This document shows positions 9,663 to 20,503 of a stretch of DNA of 64,000 nucleotides, piece by piece (the first letter of the stretch is position 1; each line of letters begins with the position of its first letter). Under the pieces are notes generated by a model. That model did not search any database. It saw only the letters and a list, made by a program, of their open reading frames with translations, and was not told the DNA's origin. Source of the DNA: Klebsiella aerogenes KCTC 2190 (GTDB lineage Bacteria; Pseudomonadota; Gammaproteobacteria; Enterobacterales; Enterobacteriaceae); NCBI RefSeq assembly GCF_000215745.1, contig NC_015663.1:3348001-3412000 (forward strand), written 5' to 3'. The translations under genes and the position numbers were made by a program.

Positions 9663-10163
9663 ATGGCAGGATTAGCAACCGTCAGCAAATTGGCTGGCGA
9701 AACGGTAGGTCAGGAGTTTTTAATCTTTACCCTCGGCAATGAAGAATACGGCATCGATATTCTGAAAGTGCAGGAGATCCGCGGCTATGACCAGGTGACG
9801 CGGATCGCCAACACCCCGGATTTCATCAAAGGCGTCACCAATCTGCGCGGGGTGATCGTGCCGATTATCGACCTGCGGGTAAAATTCGCCCAGCAGGGCG
9901 TCTCTTATGATGAAAACACGGTGGTTATCGTGCTTAACTTCGGCCAGCGGGTGGTGGGGATTGTGGTCGACGGCGTCTCCGACGTGTTGTCTCTTACCGC
10001 CGAACAGATCCGCCCGGCGCCGGAATTCGCAGTGACGCTGGCGACCGAATATCTCACCGGTCTTGGCGCGCTCGGAGAGCGCATGTTGATCCTTGTGGAT
10101 ATCGAAAAGCTGCTCAGCAGCGAAGAGATGGCGCTGGTCGATAACGTCGCCAAAAGCCACTAA
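9663..10163 (+). CDS. cheW: Chemotaxis coupling protein CheW
   Basis: Adaptor joining chemoreceptors to CheA in the polar array. The single CheW domain is highly conserved: [33 protein letters not shown] and [19 protein letters not shown] 9663 is chosen because AGG sits 7 bases upstream; an in-frame GTG at 9654 overlaps that site. The 166-residue product agrees with E. coli CheW (167). Confidence 0.97.
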   Translation: MAGLATVSKLAGETVGQEFLIFTLGNEEYGIDILKVQEIRGYDQVTRIANTPDFIKGVTNLRGVIVPIIDLRVKFAQQGVSYDENTVVIVLNFGQRVVGIVVDGVSDVLSLTAEQIRPAPEFAVTLATEYLTGLGALGERMLILVDIEKLLSSEEMALVDNVAKSH

Positions 10164-10213
10164 GCAATCGGGCGCGCCCGGTCGCGCCCGGTAAAAATAG
10201 TCCCCGCCTGGCA

Positions 10214-10240
10214 TAAAGTTCCCCTCCCGTACGCCGATAA
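10214..10240 (+). promoter_or_regulatory. Sigma28 (FliA) promoter of the Tsr-like receptor
   Basis: TAAAGTT (10214-10220) and GCCGATAA (10233-10240): TAAA and GCCGATAA are separated by exactly 15 bp, matching the class 3 consensus fully in both elements. An AAGCCTG/CAGGCTT hairpin lies in the leader (10261-10280). Confidence 0.85.
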
Positions 10241-10295
10241 CCCTTTCAGTCACATACGTAAAGCCTGGCCGTTCAGGCTTCCAGGAAGGGGAAAC

Positions 10296-11966
10296 ATGTT
10301 TAATCGTATTAAGGTCGTCACCAGTCTCTTATTAGTGCTGGTGCTATTTGGCGCATTGCAGCTGATTTCAGGCGGTCTGTTTTTTTCGTCGCTGAAAAGC
10401 GATAAAGAGAACTTTACCGTCCTGCAAACCATCCGTCAGCAGCAGTTGCTGCTGAGTGAAAGTCGGGTCGATCTGCTGCAGGCGCGTAACTCCCTGAACC
10501 GCGCAGGGATCCGCTACATGATGGATACCAACAAAATCGGCAGCGGCGCGACTATCGACGAGCTGCTGGCGAAAGCGAAAGAAGAGCTGGCGCGCGCCGA
10601 GCGCAACTACACCGCCTATGAAAAAATCCCGCAGGACCCGCGTCAGGATCCTCAGGCGACGGAAAAGCTTAAGCAGCAGTATGGCATCCTGTACGGCGCG
10701 CTGTCGGAGCTGATCCAGCTGCTGGGCGAGGGTAAAATCAACGCCTTCTTCGACCAGCCGACGCAAAAATACCAGGACGATTTCGAGCAGACCTATAACG
10801 CCTATCTGCAGCAAAACGGCAAGCTGTATCAAATCGCCGTTGACGCTAGCAACAGCTCGTATAGCTCGGCGATCTGGACCTTAATTGTGGTCATCATCGT
10901 GGTGCTGGCGGCGATCGTCGGCGTGTGGATGGGTATCCACCATATCCTGGTGCGCCCGCTGAACCGCATGATAGAACACATCAAACGGATCGCGTCCGGC
11001 GATCTGACCCAGCCTATTCCGGTGACCAGCCGTAATGAAATCGGCGTGCTGGCCGCCAGCCTCAAGCACATGCAGAACGAGCTTATCGAAACGGTAAGCG
11101 GCGTGCGTCAGGGGGCGGATGCCATCTATAGCGGCGCATCGGAAATCGCCGCCGGGAATAACGATCTCTCTTCGCGCACCGAACAGCAGGCGGCATCGCT
11201 GGAAGAGACCGCCGCCAGTATGGAACAGCTGACAGCGACGGTGAAACAGAACGCCGAAAACGCGCGTCAGGCCAGCCAGCTGGCGCTGAGCGCCTCCGAA
11301 ACTGCGCAGAAGGGCGGCAAAGTGGTGGCTAACGTGGTGGAAACCATGCACGACATCGCCAGCAGCTCGCAGAAAATTGCCGATATCACCGGCGTTATCG
11401 ACGGTATCGCCTTCCAGACCAACATCCTGGCGCTTAACGCCGCGGTAGAAGCGGCGCGTGCGGGTGAACAAGGTCGCGGCTTCGCGGTCGTGGCGGGCGA
11501 AGTCCGCAACCTGGCGCAGCGCAGCGCCCAGGCGGCCAAAGAGATCAAAGCGCTGATCGAAGACTCGGTCAACCGTGTGGATATGGGCTCGGTACTGGTG
11601 GAAAGCGCCGGCGACACCATGGGCGATATCGTCAATGCGGTCACCCGCGTGACCGACATCATGGGTGAAATCGCCTCTGCTTCCGATGAACAGAGCCGCG
11701 GTATCGACCAGGTCGGCCAGGCGGTAGCGGAAATGGATCGCGTCACCCAGCAGAACGCCTCGCTGGTGGAGGAGTCGGCCTCGGCCGCCGCCGCGCTGGA
11801 AGAGCAGGCCAGCCTGCTGACGCAGTCGGTTGCCGTCTTCCGCCTGAAGTCGGAAGGGCAGGAAGAGTATAAAGCGCCGGTCAGCAATAAAACCGCGCCT
11901 GCCGCCATCGCTACGCATAAAAAAACCAGCGCCAGCGACTACCAGGATAACTGGGAGACGTTCTAA
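10296..11966 (+). CDS. tsr: Methyl-accepting chemotaxis protein, Tsr-like serine receptor
   Basis: Transmembrane chemoreceptor. Order: TM1 (about 10-30), periplasmic four-helix ligand domain, TM2 (about 190-212), HAMP, methylation helices, and the signalling tip around [20 protein letters not shown]. Arg64 and Asn68 in [11 protein letters not shown] and the FFDQPTQ motif carrying the Thr of the amino-acid pocket are conserved, and RYMMD plus [11 protein letters not shown] align with Tsr rather than Tar. It ends in NWETF, the CheR/CheB tether. At 556 residues it is close to Tsr (551). It has its own sigma28 promoter. Serine specificity is inferred. Confidence 0.9.
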
Positions 11967-12049
11967 CGGGTACCGGCCGCCGCATCCCTACACGCGGCGG
12001 CCTCTCTTGCGTTGTAAGCCGGCCGAGACCGGCTACCAAGGAGATTGCT
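11967..12049 (+). other. Two hairpins between the chemoreceptor genes
   Basis: GGCCGCCG pairs with CGGCGGCC, and AGCCGG with CCGGCT, in the 83-bp gap just before AAGGAG and the next start. No T-run and no sigma28 motif are present, so the second receptor is probably read from the upstream promoter. Confidence 0.5.
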
Positions 12050-13660
12050 ATGTTTAACCGAATCCGTATCTCTACCAGTCTTTTCCTGCTGCTGATCTCC
12101 TTTTGCATCATGCAACTGATCAGCACCGGGCTCTCTTACGTCGCGCTACGCGCCGACAACCACAATCTTGAACGTATTACCGTCAGTAGCCAGCAGCGCG
12201 ATGCGCTTAGCCTGAGCTGGGTATCGCTGTTACAGGCGAGAAATACCCTTAACCGCGCCGGTACCCGCGCGGCGCTGAAGGTGCCGCAGGAGCAGGTGGA
12301 TGCGCTGATGGGCGGCGCCCGCAGCTCGCTGCAAAAAGCCGATCTCTATTTTAACCAGTTCCTCGACACGCCTCGCGCGGATGAGCAGGAACAGCAGTTG
12401 GCCGATGCCACGCGTGATAGCTACGAGAATCTACGCGGCGCGCTGCGCGAACTGATCGTGTTCCTCGAAAATCGCAACCTGCAGGCCTTTATGGACCAGC
12501 CGACGCAGAAAATACAGGACCGCTTTGAGGCCGACTTTGTGCAATATCTGCAGCTGGCGAAGGCGACGACCGATGAAGCCAGCGCCTCCAGCCAGCAGGC
12601 CTACGGCTGGTCAATCTGGTTGGTTGCCGGGGCGGTGCTGATGCTCTTGGTAGTCACCCTCAGCGCGATGTGGTGGCTGCGAACCATGCTGGTGCAGCCG
12701 CTGAATATTATTCGCGGCCATTTCGAACGTATCGCCAGCGGCGATCTTTCCGCACCGATTGAGGTCTATGGGCGTAACGAAATCAGCCAGCTATTTGCCA
12801 GCCTGCAGCGCATGCAACAGTCGCTGATTGGTACCGTCGGCGCGGTGCGCGACGGCGCGGAGTCGATTCTTATCGGCCTGCAGGAGATTGCCGAAGGCAA
12901 CAACGATCTCTCCTCGCGCACCGAACAACAGGCAGCTTCGCTGGAAGAGACCGCCGCCAGTATGGAGCAGCTAACGGCGACGGTAAAACAGAATGCCGAT
13001 AACGCCCGCCAGGCATCGCAGCTGGCGCGTGATGCCTCCTCCACCGCCGCCAAAGGCGGCGAGCTGGCGGATGACGTGGTCACCACGATGCACGATATCG
13101 CCAACAGTTCGCAAAAAATCGGCGCGATTACCAGCGTCATCGACGGCATCGCTTTCCAGACCAATATTCTGGCGCTTAACGCGGCGGTGGAGGCGGCGCG
13201 CGCCGGTGAACAGGGGCGCGGCTTTGCGGTGGTGGCCGGTGAAGTGCGCAACCTGGCCAGCCGCAGCGCCCAGGCGGCAAAAGAAATCAAGCTGCTGATC
13301 GATGAATCCGTCAGCCGCGTCAAACACGGCTCGGTGCTGGTGGAAAATTCCGGCGCCACCATGCAGGACATCGTGCGCTCGGTCACCCGGGTCACCGACA
13401 TCATGGGCGAAATCGCCTCCGCCTCCGATGAGCAGAGCCGCGGCATCGAGCAGGTGACGCAGGCGGTTACCCAGATGGATCAGGTCACGCAACAGAACGC
13501 CGCCCTGGTGGTGGAATCGGCTTCCGCCGCCGCTGCGCTGGAAGAGCAGGCGATTACCCTCGCCGATGCAGTGGCGGTATTCCGTCTGGCGGACGACAAC
13601 TTCGTCGCGCCGGAAACCTCATCCACGGTAAAGGAGACCCTGGATTGTCAAACCGCATAA
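12050..13660 (+). CDS. Methyl-accepting chemotaxis protein, Tap-like, lacking the NWETF tail
   Basis: Second chemoreceptor in the tar/tap position between cheW and cheR. The N terminus MFNRIRIST, the [13 protein letters not shown] helix and the VYGRNEIS segment match E. coli Tap, and like Tap it lacks the C-terminal NWETF (it ends LDCQTA). Yet the ligand domain keeps the amino-acid-receptor residues Arg64 and Asn68 ([11 protein letters not shown]) and MDQPTQ, which E. coli Tap lacks. It could therefore sense an amino acid directly rather than a DppA-dipeptide complex. Start has AAGGAG. It must rely on the NWETF-bearing receptor for efficient methylation (inference from family knowledge). Confidence 0.88.
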   Translation: MFNRIRISTSLFLLLISFCIMQLISTGLSYVALRADNHNLERITVSSQQRDALSLSWVSLLQARNTLNRAGTRAALKVPQEQVDALMGGARSSLQKADLYFNQFLDTPRADEQEQQLADATRDSYENLRGALRELIVFLENRNLQAFMDQPTQKIQDRFEADFVQYLQLAKATTDEASASSQQAYGWSIWLVAGAVLMLLVVTLSAMWWLRTMLVQPLNIIRGHFERIASGDLSAPIEVYGRNEISQLFASLQRMQQSLIGTVGAVRDGAESILIGLQEIAEGNNDLSSRTEQQAASLEETAASMEQLTATVKQNADNARQASQLARDASSTAAKGGELADDVVTTMHDIANSSQKIGAITSVIDGIAFQTNILALNAAVEAARAGEQGRGFAVVAGEVRNLASRSAQAAKEIKLLIDESVSRVKHGSVLVENSGATMQDIVRSVTRVTDIMGEIASASDEQSRGIEQVTQAVTQMDQVTQQNAALVVESASAAAALEEQAITLADAVAVFRLADDNFVAPETSSTVKETLDCQTA

Positions 13661-13688
13661 ACCGCTCGTATTTTGCCGGTGAGTCGGC

Positions 13689-14561
13689 ATGAAGCAGACG
13701 ACATCAACCGCGGCGCGTGAAAGCGGATCGGCGCTGGCGCAGATGGCCCAGCGTCTGCCGCTCTCCGACGCGCATTTTCGCCGCATCAGCCAGCTTATCT
13801 ATCAGCGCGCCGGGATCGTGCTGGCGGCGCATAAGCGCGAGATGGTGTACAACCGGCTGGTGCGCCGTTTACGTCTGCTGGGCATTCATGATTTCGGCGA
13901 CTACCTGGCGCTGCTGGAAAGCGACCCGCACAGCGCCGAGTGGCAGGCGTTTATCAATGCGCTGACCACCAACCTGACCGCCTTTTTTCGCGAGGCGCAC
14001 CACTTTCCGATTCTGGCGGAGCATGCGCGCTCGCGTCCCGGGAACTATAGCGTGTGGAGCACCGCCGCCTCGACCGGCGAAGAACCTTATTCCATCGCCA
14101 TTACGCTCGGTGATGCGCTCGGGGAACGTGCGGGCAGTTGCCAGGTCTGGGCCAGCGATATTGACACCCAGGTGCTGGAGAAAGCGGAAGCGGGGATTTA
14201 TCGCCATGAAGATCTGCGCACTCTGACGCCAATCCAGATGCAGCGTTATTTTCTGCGCGGCACCGGGCCGCATCAGGGGCTGGTGCGCGTGCGTCAGGAG
14301 CTGGCGGCGCGGGTCAACTTCCAGCCGCTGAATCTGCTGGCGGCGGAGTGGGCGCTGCCGGGGCCGTTCGACGCGATTTTTTGCCGCAACGTGATGATCT
14401 ATTTCGATAAACCGACGCAGGAGCGCATCCTGCGCCGCTTTGTCCCCTTGCTTAAACCGGGGGGGCTGCTGTTTGCCGGTCACTCCGAGAATTTCAGCCA
14501 GATCAGCCGGGATTTCTACCTGCGTGGACAGACCGTGTATGGGCTGACCAAGGAGAAGTGA
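13689..14561 (+). CDS. cheR: Chemotaxis protein methyltransferase CheR
   Basis: Methylates glutamates of chemoreceptors with S-adenosylmethionine during adaptation. The N-terminal helical domain is followed by the TNLTAFFRE segment and a Rossmann fold with the SAM-binding [14 protein letters not shown] motif and [14 protein letters not shown]. The 290-residue length is typical. Its stop overlaps the cheB start as TGATG. Confidence 0.96.
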   Translation: MKQTTSTAARESGSALAQMAQRLPLSDAHFRRISQLIYQRAGIVLAAHKREMVYNRLVRRLRLLGIHDFGDYLALLESDPHSAEWQAFINALTTNLTAFFREAHHFPILAEHARSRPGNYSVWSTAASTGEEPYSIAITLGDALGERAGSCQVWASDIDTQVLEKAEAGIYRHEDLRTLTPIQMQRYFLRGTGPHQGLVRVRQELAARVNFQPLNLLAAEWALPGPFDAIFCRNVMIYFDKPTQERILRRFVPLLKPGGLLFAGHSENFSQISRDFYLRGQTVYGLTKEK

Positions 14562-15610
14562 TGAGTAAAATCAGAGTGTTATGTGTTGATGATTCGGCCC
14601 TGATGCGCCAGTTGATGACCGAGATCGTCAATGGCCACGCCGATATGGAGATGGTGGCGGTGGCCCCGGACCCGCTGGTCGCACGGGATCTGATCAAAAA
14701 ATTTAACCCACAGGTGCTGACGCTGGACGTCGAAATGCCGCGTATGGACGGCCTCGATTTCCTCGAAAAGCTGATGCGCCTGCGGCCGATGCCGGTGGTG
14801 ATGGTTTCATCGCTGACCGGTAAAGGTTCGGAAATTACCCTGCGCGCGCTGGAGCTGGGGGCGGTGGATTTCGTCACCAAACCGCAGCTCGGGATCCGCG
14901 AAGGCATGCTGGCCTACAGCGAACTGATAGGCGAAAAGATCCGTACCGCCGCACGGGCGCGGCTGCCGCAGCGGGCCAATGACCAGCCGCCGGCCATTTT
15001 AAGCCACGGACCGCTGCTGAGCAGCGAGAAGCTGATCGCCATTGGCGCTTCCACCGGCGGCACCGAAGCGATTCGTCAGGTGCTACAACCGTTGCCGGCC
15101 ACCAGTCCGGCGCTGCTTATCACCCAGCATATGCCGCCGGGATTTACCCGCTCGTTTGCCGAACGGTTGAATAAGCTGTGCCAGATCACGGTGAAAGAGG
15201 CGGAAGAGGGCGAACGCGTGCTCCCGGGACACGCCTATATCGCGCCTGGGGATCGCCATCTGGAGCTGGCGCGTAGCGGCGCTAACTATCAGGTCAAGTT
15301 GCACGACGGCCCGGCGGTAAATCGCCATCGTCCCTCGGTGGATGTGCTGTTTCGCTCGGTGGCCCGGCACGCCGGGCGCAATGCGGTGGGGGTGATCCTC
15401 ACCGGCATGGGCAACGACGGCGCGCAGGGGATGCTGGAGATGCATCGCGCCGGGGCCTATACCCTGGCGCAGAGTGAGGCGAGCTGCGTGGTGTTCGGCA
15501 TGCCGCGCGAGGCCATCGCCAGCGGTGGGGTCAACGAAGTGGTTGAACTGGAGCGCATGAGCCAACGCATGCTGGCGCAGATCGCCGGCGGCCAGGCGCT
15601 GCGAATTTAA
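14561..15610 (+). CDS. cheB: Chemotaxis response regulator / protein-glutamate methylesterase CheB
   Basis: Removes receptor methyl groups and deamidates glutamines when phosphorylated by CheA. The receiver domain has the acidic pair in [10 protein letters not shown] and the phospho-Asp in [12 protein letters not shown]. The esterase domain has GASTGGTEA with the catalytic Ser, [10 protein letters not shown] with the His, and LTGMGNDGA with the Asp. ATG 14561 yields 349 residues, the E. coli length; a GTG one codon upstream is the alternative. Confidence 0.96.
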   Translation: MSKIRVLCVDDSALMRQLMTEIVNGHADMEMVAVAPDPLVARDLIKKFNPQVLTLDVEMPRMDGLDFLEKLMRLRPMPVVMVSSLTGKGSEITLRALELGAVDFVTKPQLGIREGMLAYSELIGEKIRTAARARLPQRANDQPPAILSHGPLLSSEKLIAIGASTGGTEAIRQVLQPLPATSPALLITQHMPPGFTRSFAERLNKLCQITVKEAEEGERVLPGHAYIAPGDRHLELARSGANYQVKLHDGPAVNRHRPSVDVLFRSVARHAGRNAVGVILTGMGNDGAQGMLEMHRAGAYTLAQSEASCVVFGMPREAIASGGVNEVVELERMSQRMLAQIAGGQALRI

Positions 15611-15613
15611 ATT

Positions 15614-15641
15614 CACGCCGCCGGGAAGTCCCGGCGGCGTG
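15614..15641 (+). other. Perfect 12-bp-stem hairpin between cheB and cheY
   Basis: CACGCCGCCGGG-AAGT-CCCGGCGGCGTG. The stem is perfect and very GC rich, but the following sequence (GTGTGAAG) has no T-run, so it is likelier an mRNA-processing or stability element than a terminator. Confidence 0.7.
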
Positions 15642-15681
15642 GTGTGAAGTGAGTTAAAAATGACACTGTTCAGGGGTAGTA

Positions 15682-16071
15682 ATGGCAGATAAGAATCTCC
15701 GTTTTCTGGTCGTCGACGACTTTTCCACCATGCGTCGTATCATCAGAAATTTGCTTAAAGAGCTCGGCTTCAACAACGTCGAAGAGGCGGAAGATGGCGC
15801 GGACGCGCTAAATAAGCTGCGAGCCAGCAGCTTTGATTTCGTGGTCTCCGACTGGAACATGCCTAACGTTGACGGCCTGGAGCTGCTGCAGACCATTCGT
15901 GCCGATGCCGCGCTGGCGGCGATGCCGGTATTGATGGTGACGGCGGAAGCGAAAAAAGAAAATATTATTGCCGCCGCGCAGGCAGGCGCCAGCGGTTATG
16001 TGGTGAAACCTTTTACGGCGGCGACGCTGGAAGAAAAGCTCAACAAGATTTTTGAAAAATTGGGCATGTAA
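15682..16071 (+). CDS. cheY: Chemotaxis response regulator CheY
   Basis: Single-domain response regulator that binds FliM when phosphorylated and promotes clockwise rotation. Active-site residues Asp12, Asp13 and phospho-Asp57 are present, with the conserved Thr in VTAEA and Lys in VVKPF. The 129 residues are a normal length and nearly identical to E. coli CheY. GGGGT lies upstream of the ATG. Confidence 0.98.
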   Translation: MADKNLRFLVVDDFSTMRRIIRNLLKELGFNNVEEAEDGADALNKLRASSFDFVVSDWNMPNVDGLELLQTIRADAALAAMPVLMVTAEAKKENIIAAAQAGASGYVVKPFTAATLEEKLNKIFEKLGM

Positions 16072-16081
16072 GGAGAGGGCG

Positions 16082-16726
16082 ATGAGAGAGATTCCAATGC
16101 CTGCCAGCGATGCAGCGACCGCGGGAGAGATAATCTCCCGTATCGGCCAGCTCACCCGTATGCTGCGCGACAGCATGCGCGAGCTGGGGCTCGATCAGGC
16201 GATTGCCCAGGCGGCCGAGGCGATCCCGGATGCCCGCGACCGTCTTGATTACGTTGTCACCATGACGGCGCAGGCGGCGGAACGGGCGTTGAGCTGCGTG
16301 GAGGCGGCGCAGCCGCGCCAGGCCGAACTGGAGTCCGGCGCCAGCGCGCTAAAATCGCGCTGGGATGAGTGGTTCGCTAATCCGATCGAACTGGACGACG
16401 CGCGCGCGCTGGTGACCGACACCCGTGAGTATCTGGATCAGGTGCCGGGCCATACCTCCTTTACCAACGCCCAACTGATGGAAATCATGATGGCGCAGGA
16501 TTTCCAGGACCTGACCGGTCAGGTTATCAAGCGCATGATGGACGTGGTGCAGGAAATTGAAAAGCAGCTGCTGATGGTGCTGATGGAAAACATGCCGGAA
16601 CCGCCGGTGAAAGAGAAACGGGCCAACGATAGCCTGCTCAACGGCCCGCAGCTTGACCAGAACGGCGTCGGCGTCATCGCCAACCAGGCGCAGGTTGACG
16701 ATCTGCTCGATAGTCTCGGTTTCTGA
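16082..16726 (+). CDS. cheZ: CheY phosphatase CheZ
   Basis: Dephosphorylates CheY-P. The long helical hairpin contains [18 protein letters not shown], including the catalytic Gln of the QDLTGQ motif, and the C-terminal CheY-binding tail [11 protein letters not shown] is intact. ATG 16082 follows AGGAGAGGGCG and gives 214 residues, as in E. coli; an upstream in-frame ATG at 16052 lies inside cheY and is rejected. Confidence 0.96.
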   Translation: MREIPMPASDAATAGEIISRIGQLTRMLRDSMRELGLDQAIAQAAEAIPDARDRLDYVVTMTAQAAERALSCVEAAQPRQAELESGASALKSRWDEWFANPIELDDARALVTDTREYLDQVPGHTSFTNAQLMEIMMAQDFQDLTGQVIKRMMDVVQEIEKQLLMVLMENMPEPPVKEKRANDSLLNGPQLDQNGVGVIANQAQVDDLLDSLGF

Positions 16727-16876
16727 CCAGGCGGGGCGCAGAACGCTGCGCCCCTGCCGCCTTTCCCTCATCCGTGAAATAACCCCTCTTTTTCGCCGTT
16801 GTTCCGCCAATGACTTCGCCATTTTTTTGGCATGCTGACCGCCATTCTTTACCCTCCCGACACAGGAACTGCAGGC

Positions 16877-18028
16877 TTGGCGGAAGACAGCGATCTGGAA
16901 AAAAGCGAGGCCCCCACCGCCCACCGGTTGGAGAAGGCGCGTGAAGAGGGCCAGATCCCGCGCTCGCGCGAGCTGACCTCGGTACTCATGCTGGTGGCCG
17001 GGCTCGCCATTATCCTGATGTCCGGCAGCAATATCACTCGCCAACTGGCGGAGATGCTGACGCAGGGCCTGCACTTTGACCACGGGATGGTCAGCAATGA
17101 CAAACAAATGCTGCGCCAGCTGGGAATGCTGCTGCGTCAGGCGGTGCTGGCATTGCTGCCGGTAATGGCCGGGCTGGTGCTGGTGGCGCTGGCCGCGCCG
17201 ATGCTGCTTGGCGGCATTTTATTCAGCACCAAGTCGCTCAAATTCGATCTTAAACGGCTGAATCCGCTTTCCGGTCTGAAACGCATGTTCTCCACCCAGG
17301 TGCTGGCGGAGCTGTTAAAAGGGATCCTCAAAGCCACGCTGGTCGGTTGGGTAACCGGGCTGTACCTATGGCACAACTGGGCGGCGATGCTGCATCTGAT
17401 GACCCAACAGCCGCTCGACGCGTTGGCCAATGCGCTGCAGATGATCCTCTATTGCGGATTTCTGGTGGTGCTCGGATTGACGCCGATGGTGGCGTTTGAC
17501 GTTTTTTATCAGCTGTGGAGCCACTTCAAAAAGCTGAAGATGACCAAACAGGATATCCGCGACGAATTCAAAGATCAGGAAGGCGACCCGCATGTTAAAG
17601 GGCGGATCCGTCAACAGCAGCGGGCGATTGCCCAGCGGCGGATGATGGCCGATGTGCCGAAAGCGGACGTGATAGTCACTAACCCGACCCACTATGCCGT
17701 GGCGTTGCAGTACAACGATAAAAAAATGAGCGCGCCGAAGGTGTTGGCTAAAGGGGCGGGGGAGATTGCGCTGCGCATTCGCGAACTGGGAGCGCAACAC
17801 CGTATTCCGATGCTTGAAGCGCCGCCGCTGGCCCGCGCGCTCTATCGCCATAGCGAGATTGGCCAGCATATTCCCGCCACCCTCTATGCCGCGGTCGCCG
17901 AAGTGCTGGCCTGGGTTTATCAGCTGCGCCGCTGGCGGCGCGAGGGCGGCCTGATCCCGAAAAAACCTCAACGTTTACCGGTGCCGGAAGCACTGGATTT
18001 TGCAAAAGAGAGTGACTCTGATGGCTAA
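16877..18028 (+). CDS. flhB: Flagellar export apparatus substrate-specificity switch FlhB
   Basis: Inner-membrane component of the flagellar type III export gate; its self-cleavage changes export from rod/hook to filament substrates. Four membrane helices are followed by a cytoplasmic domain with the autocleavage motif NPTH (in VTNPTHYAVAL) and the PLARALYRHSEIGQ segment. TTG 16877 is chosen: it begins LAEDSDLEKSEAPT, aligned with the E. coli start MSDESDDKTEAPT, has AGGA 9 bases upstream and gives 383 residues (E. coli 382). An ATG at 16832 would add 15 unrelated residues. It overlaps flhA by 8 bp. Confidence 0.93.
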   Translation: MAEDSDLEKSEAPTAHRLEKAREEGQIPRSRELTSVLMLVAGLAIILMSGSNITRQLAEMLTQGLHFDHGMVSNDKQMLRQLGMLLRQAVLALLPVMAGLVLVALAAPMLLGGILFSTKSLKFDLKRLNPLSGLKRMFSTQVLAELLKGILKATLVGWVTGLYLWHNWAAMLHLMTQQPLDALANALQMILYCGFLVVLGLTPMVAFDVFYQLWSHFKKLKMTKQDIRDEFKDQEGDPHVKGRIRQQQRAIAQRRMMADVPKADVIVTNPTHYAVALQYNDKKMSAPKVLAKGAGEIALRIRELGAQHRIPMLEAPPLARALYRHSEIGQHIPATLYAAVAEVLAWVYQLRRWRREGGLIPKKPQRLPVPEALDFAKESDSDG

Positions 18029-20099
18029 TTTGGCCTCCCTGCTGCGTTTGCCGGGGAATGTTAAAGATACGCAATGGCAGGTTCTGGCCGGCCCGATCCT
18101 GATCCTGCTGATTTTGTCGATGATGGTGCTGCCGCTGCCGGCGTTTATCCTCGACCTGCTTTTTACTTTCAATATCGCGTTGTCGATCATGGTGCTGCTG
18201 GTGGCGATGTTTACCCAGCGCACGCTGGACTTCGCCGCGTTTCCGACCATTCTGCTGTTCTCGACGCTGCTGCGCCTGTCGCTCAACGTCGCCTCGACGC
18301 GCATCATTTTGATGGAAGGGCACACCGGGGCCGCCGCCGCGGGGCGGGTCGTGGAGGCCTTCGGTCACTTCCTGGTCGGCGGTAATTTCGCCATCGGTAT
18401 CGTGGTGTTTATCATCCTCATGCTGATCAACTTCATGGTTATCACCAAAGGCGCCGGGCGTATCGCCGAAGTGGGGGCGCGTTTCGTGCTCGACGGCATG
18501 CCGGGTAAGCAAATGGCGATCGATGCCGACATGAACGCCGGGCTTATCGGTGAAGAAGAGGCGAAAAAACGCCGCGCGGAAGTCACGCAGGAAGCCGATT
18601 TCTACGGCTCGATGGACGGTGCCAGCAAGTTTGTTCGCGGCGATGCCATCGCCGGGCTAATGATTATGGTGATTAACGTGGTCGGCGGACTGCTGGTCGG
18701 CGTGGTGCAGCACGGTATGGAGCTGGGGGCGGCGGCGGAAAGCTACACCTTGTTGACTATCGGCGACGGGCTGGTGGCGCAAATCCCGGCGCTGGTGATC
18801 TCTACCGCCGCCGGGGTCATCGTGACCCGGGTGGCGACCGATCAGGATGTTGGCGAACAGATGGTCGGCCAGCTATTCAATAACCCGAAGGTCATGCTGC
18901 TGTGTGCCGCGGTACTTGGGCTGCTGGGGCTGGTGCCGGGGATGCCGAACCTGGTTTTCCTGCTGTTTACCGCCGCGTTGCTCGGGCTGGCCTGGTGGCT
19001 GCGCGGGCGCGACAAACAGGCGCCGAAAGCCGCCGACGAACCCATCGTGCAGGAGAATACTCAGGCCGCGGAAGCCAGCTGGGCGGACGTACAGTTGGAA
19101 GATCCGCTGGGCATGGAAGTGGGTTACCGGCTGATCCCGATGGTCGATTTTCAGCAAAATGGCGAGCTGTTGGGGCGTATCCGCGGGATCCGCAAGAAAT
19201 TCGCCCAGGAGATGGGCTATCTGCCGCCGGTGGTGCATATCCGCGATAACCTCGAACTGGCGCCCGCCCGCTACCGCATTCTGATGAAAGGCGTGGAAAT
19301 CGGCAGCGGCGAAGCGCAGCCTGGGCGCTGGCTGGCGATCAACCCCGGCAACGCCATCGGCGAGCTGGCGGGGGATAAAACTATCGATCCGGCCTTCGGT
19401 CTGGAGGCGGTGTGGATTGATAGCGCGTTGCGCGAGCAGGCGCAAATTCAGGGCTATACGGTGGTGGAGGCCAGTACGGTGGTGGCGACCCATCTCAACC
19501 ACCTCATCGGCCAGTTCGCCAGCGAACTGTTTGGCCGCCAGGAGACGCAGCAGCTACTCGACCGTGTGTCGCAGGAGATGCCGAAGCTGACCGAAGATTT
19601 CGTACCGGGCGTGGTATCGCTGACCACGCTGCATAAGGTGTTGCAGAATCTGCTGGCCGAGCGGGTGTCGATCCGCGATATGCGTACCATTATCGAGACG
19701 CTGGCGGAACATGCGCCGACGCAAAGCGATCCTTACGAGCTGACCACCGTCGTGCGCGTGGCGCTGGGGCGGGCGATTGCCCAGCAGTGGTTCCCTGGCA
19801 ATGGCGAAATTCAGGTTATCGGCCTGGATACCCAACTGGAACGACTGCTGCTGCAGGCGCTGCAGGGCGGCGGCGGTCTCGAACCGGGGCTTGCCGACCG
19901 CCTGCTTGAGCAGGCGCGGCAGGCGCTGCAGCGCCAGGAGATGCTCAGTGCGCCGCCGGTGCTGCTGGTTAACCACGCGCTGCGCCCGCTGCTGGCGCGC
20001 TTCCTGCGCCGTAGCCTGCCGCAAATGGCGGTGCTTTCCAACCTGGAGATCAACGACGATCGCCAGATTCGCATGACCTCAACCATTGGAGCGGCCTGA
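18021..20099 (+). CDS. flhA: Flagellar export gate protein FlhA
   Basis: Major export-gate protein: an N-terminal domain of about eight helices with the conserved FHIPEP-type loop (RIAEVGARFVLDGMPGKQMAIDAD) and a large cytoplasmic domain that docks chaperone-substrate complexes. At 692 residues it equals E. coli FlhA. ATG 18021 gives MANLASLLRLPGN; an upstream in-frame ATG at 18000 lies further inside flhB. It overlaps flhE by ATGA. Confidence 0.97.
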   Translation: MANLASLLRLPGNVKDTQWQVLAGPILILLILSMMVLPLPAFILDLLFTFNIALSIMVLLVAMFTQRTLDFAAFPTILLFSTLLRLSLNVASTRIILMEGHTGAAAAGRVVEAFGHFLVGGNFAIGIVVFIILMLINFMVITKGAGRIAEVGARFVLDGMPGKQMAIDADMNAGLIGEEEAKKRRAEVTQEADFYGSMDGASKFVRGDAIAGLMIMVINVVGGLLVGVVQHGMELGAAAESYTLLTIGDGLVAQIPALVISTAAGVIVTRVATDQDVGEQMVGQLFNNPKVMLLCAAVLGLLGLVPGMPNLVFLLFTAALLGLAWWLRGRDKQAPKAADEPIVQENTQAAEASWADVQLEDPLGMEVGYRLIPMVDFQQNGELLGRIRGIRKKFAQEMGYLPPVVHIRDNLELAPARYRILMKGVEIGSGEAQPGRWLAINPGNAIGELAGDKTIDPAFGLEAVWIDSALREQAQIQGYTVVEASTVVATHLNHLIGQFASELFGRQETQQLLDRVSQEMPKLTEDFVPGVVSLTTLHKVLQNLLAERVSIRDMRTIIETLAEHAPTQSDPYELTTVVRVALGRAIAQQWFPGNGEIQVIGLDTQLERLLLQALQGGGGLEPGLADRLLEQARQALQRQEMLSAPPVLLVNHALRPLLARFLRRSLPQMAVLSNLEINDDRQIRMTSTIGAA

Positions 20100-20503
20100 T
20101 GACGCGCTATCTTCCTTTATTGTGCCTTTTATTGCCGGTTACCGCCGGCGCGGCATCGGGCTCATGGATTGCCGAAGGGCCCGGCGTCACCCTTGAACAG
20201 GGCGGGATGAGTGATTCTTCCGCCGCGCTGCTGCCGCCCAATACGCTGCCTGGCGGCAATGCGCGCATTGAGACCGTTAGCTGGCGCTATCGTCTGCTGT
20301 CAGCGGAGCCGGCGGGGCTGCAGGTACATTTATGTAGCCTGAATCGCTGTATTCCGCTGACCAGCGCCAGCGGCACCAGCCACGCGTTGGCAGGCGAGGC
20401 GGCAGATGGGCCGCTGCGTTTTGTCTATTCCGTACAGACCCGCGGGCCGTTAAACCCGCCGCTGCGGGCGATTGCAAATCAGGTTATCGTTAATTATCAG
20501 TAG
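20099..20503 (+). CDS. flhE: Flagellar periplasmic protein FlhE
   Basis: Small secreted protein with a signal peptide (residues 1-19, cleavage after AGAAS or nearby) and two cysteines in HLCSLNRCIPL that could form a disulphide. It resembles E. coli FlhE in WRY.L, LCS..RC and the C-terminal VIVNYQ. In Salmonella FlhE limits proton leak through the export gate. Last gene of flhBAE. Confidence 0.93.
   Translation: MTRYLPLLCLLLPVTAGAASGSWIAEGPGVTLEQGGMSDSSAALLPPNTLPGGNARIETVSWRYRLLSAEPAGLQVHLCSLNRCIPLTSASGTSHALAGEAADGPLRFVYSVQTRGPLNPPLRAIANQVIVNYQ

Noticed and set aside
11150..13590. Long direct DNA repeat between the two receptor genes
   Set aside because: It is the conserved cytoplasmic signalling domain present in both chemoreceptors, not a separate repeat element.
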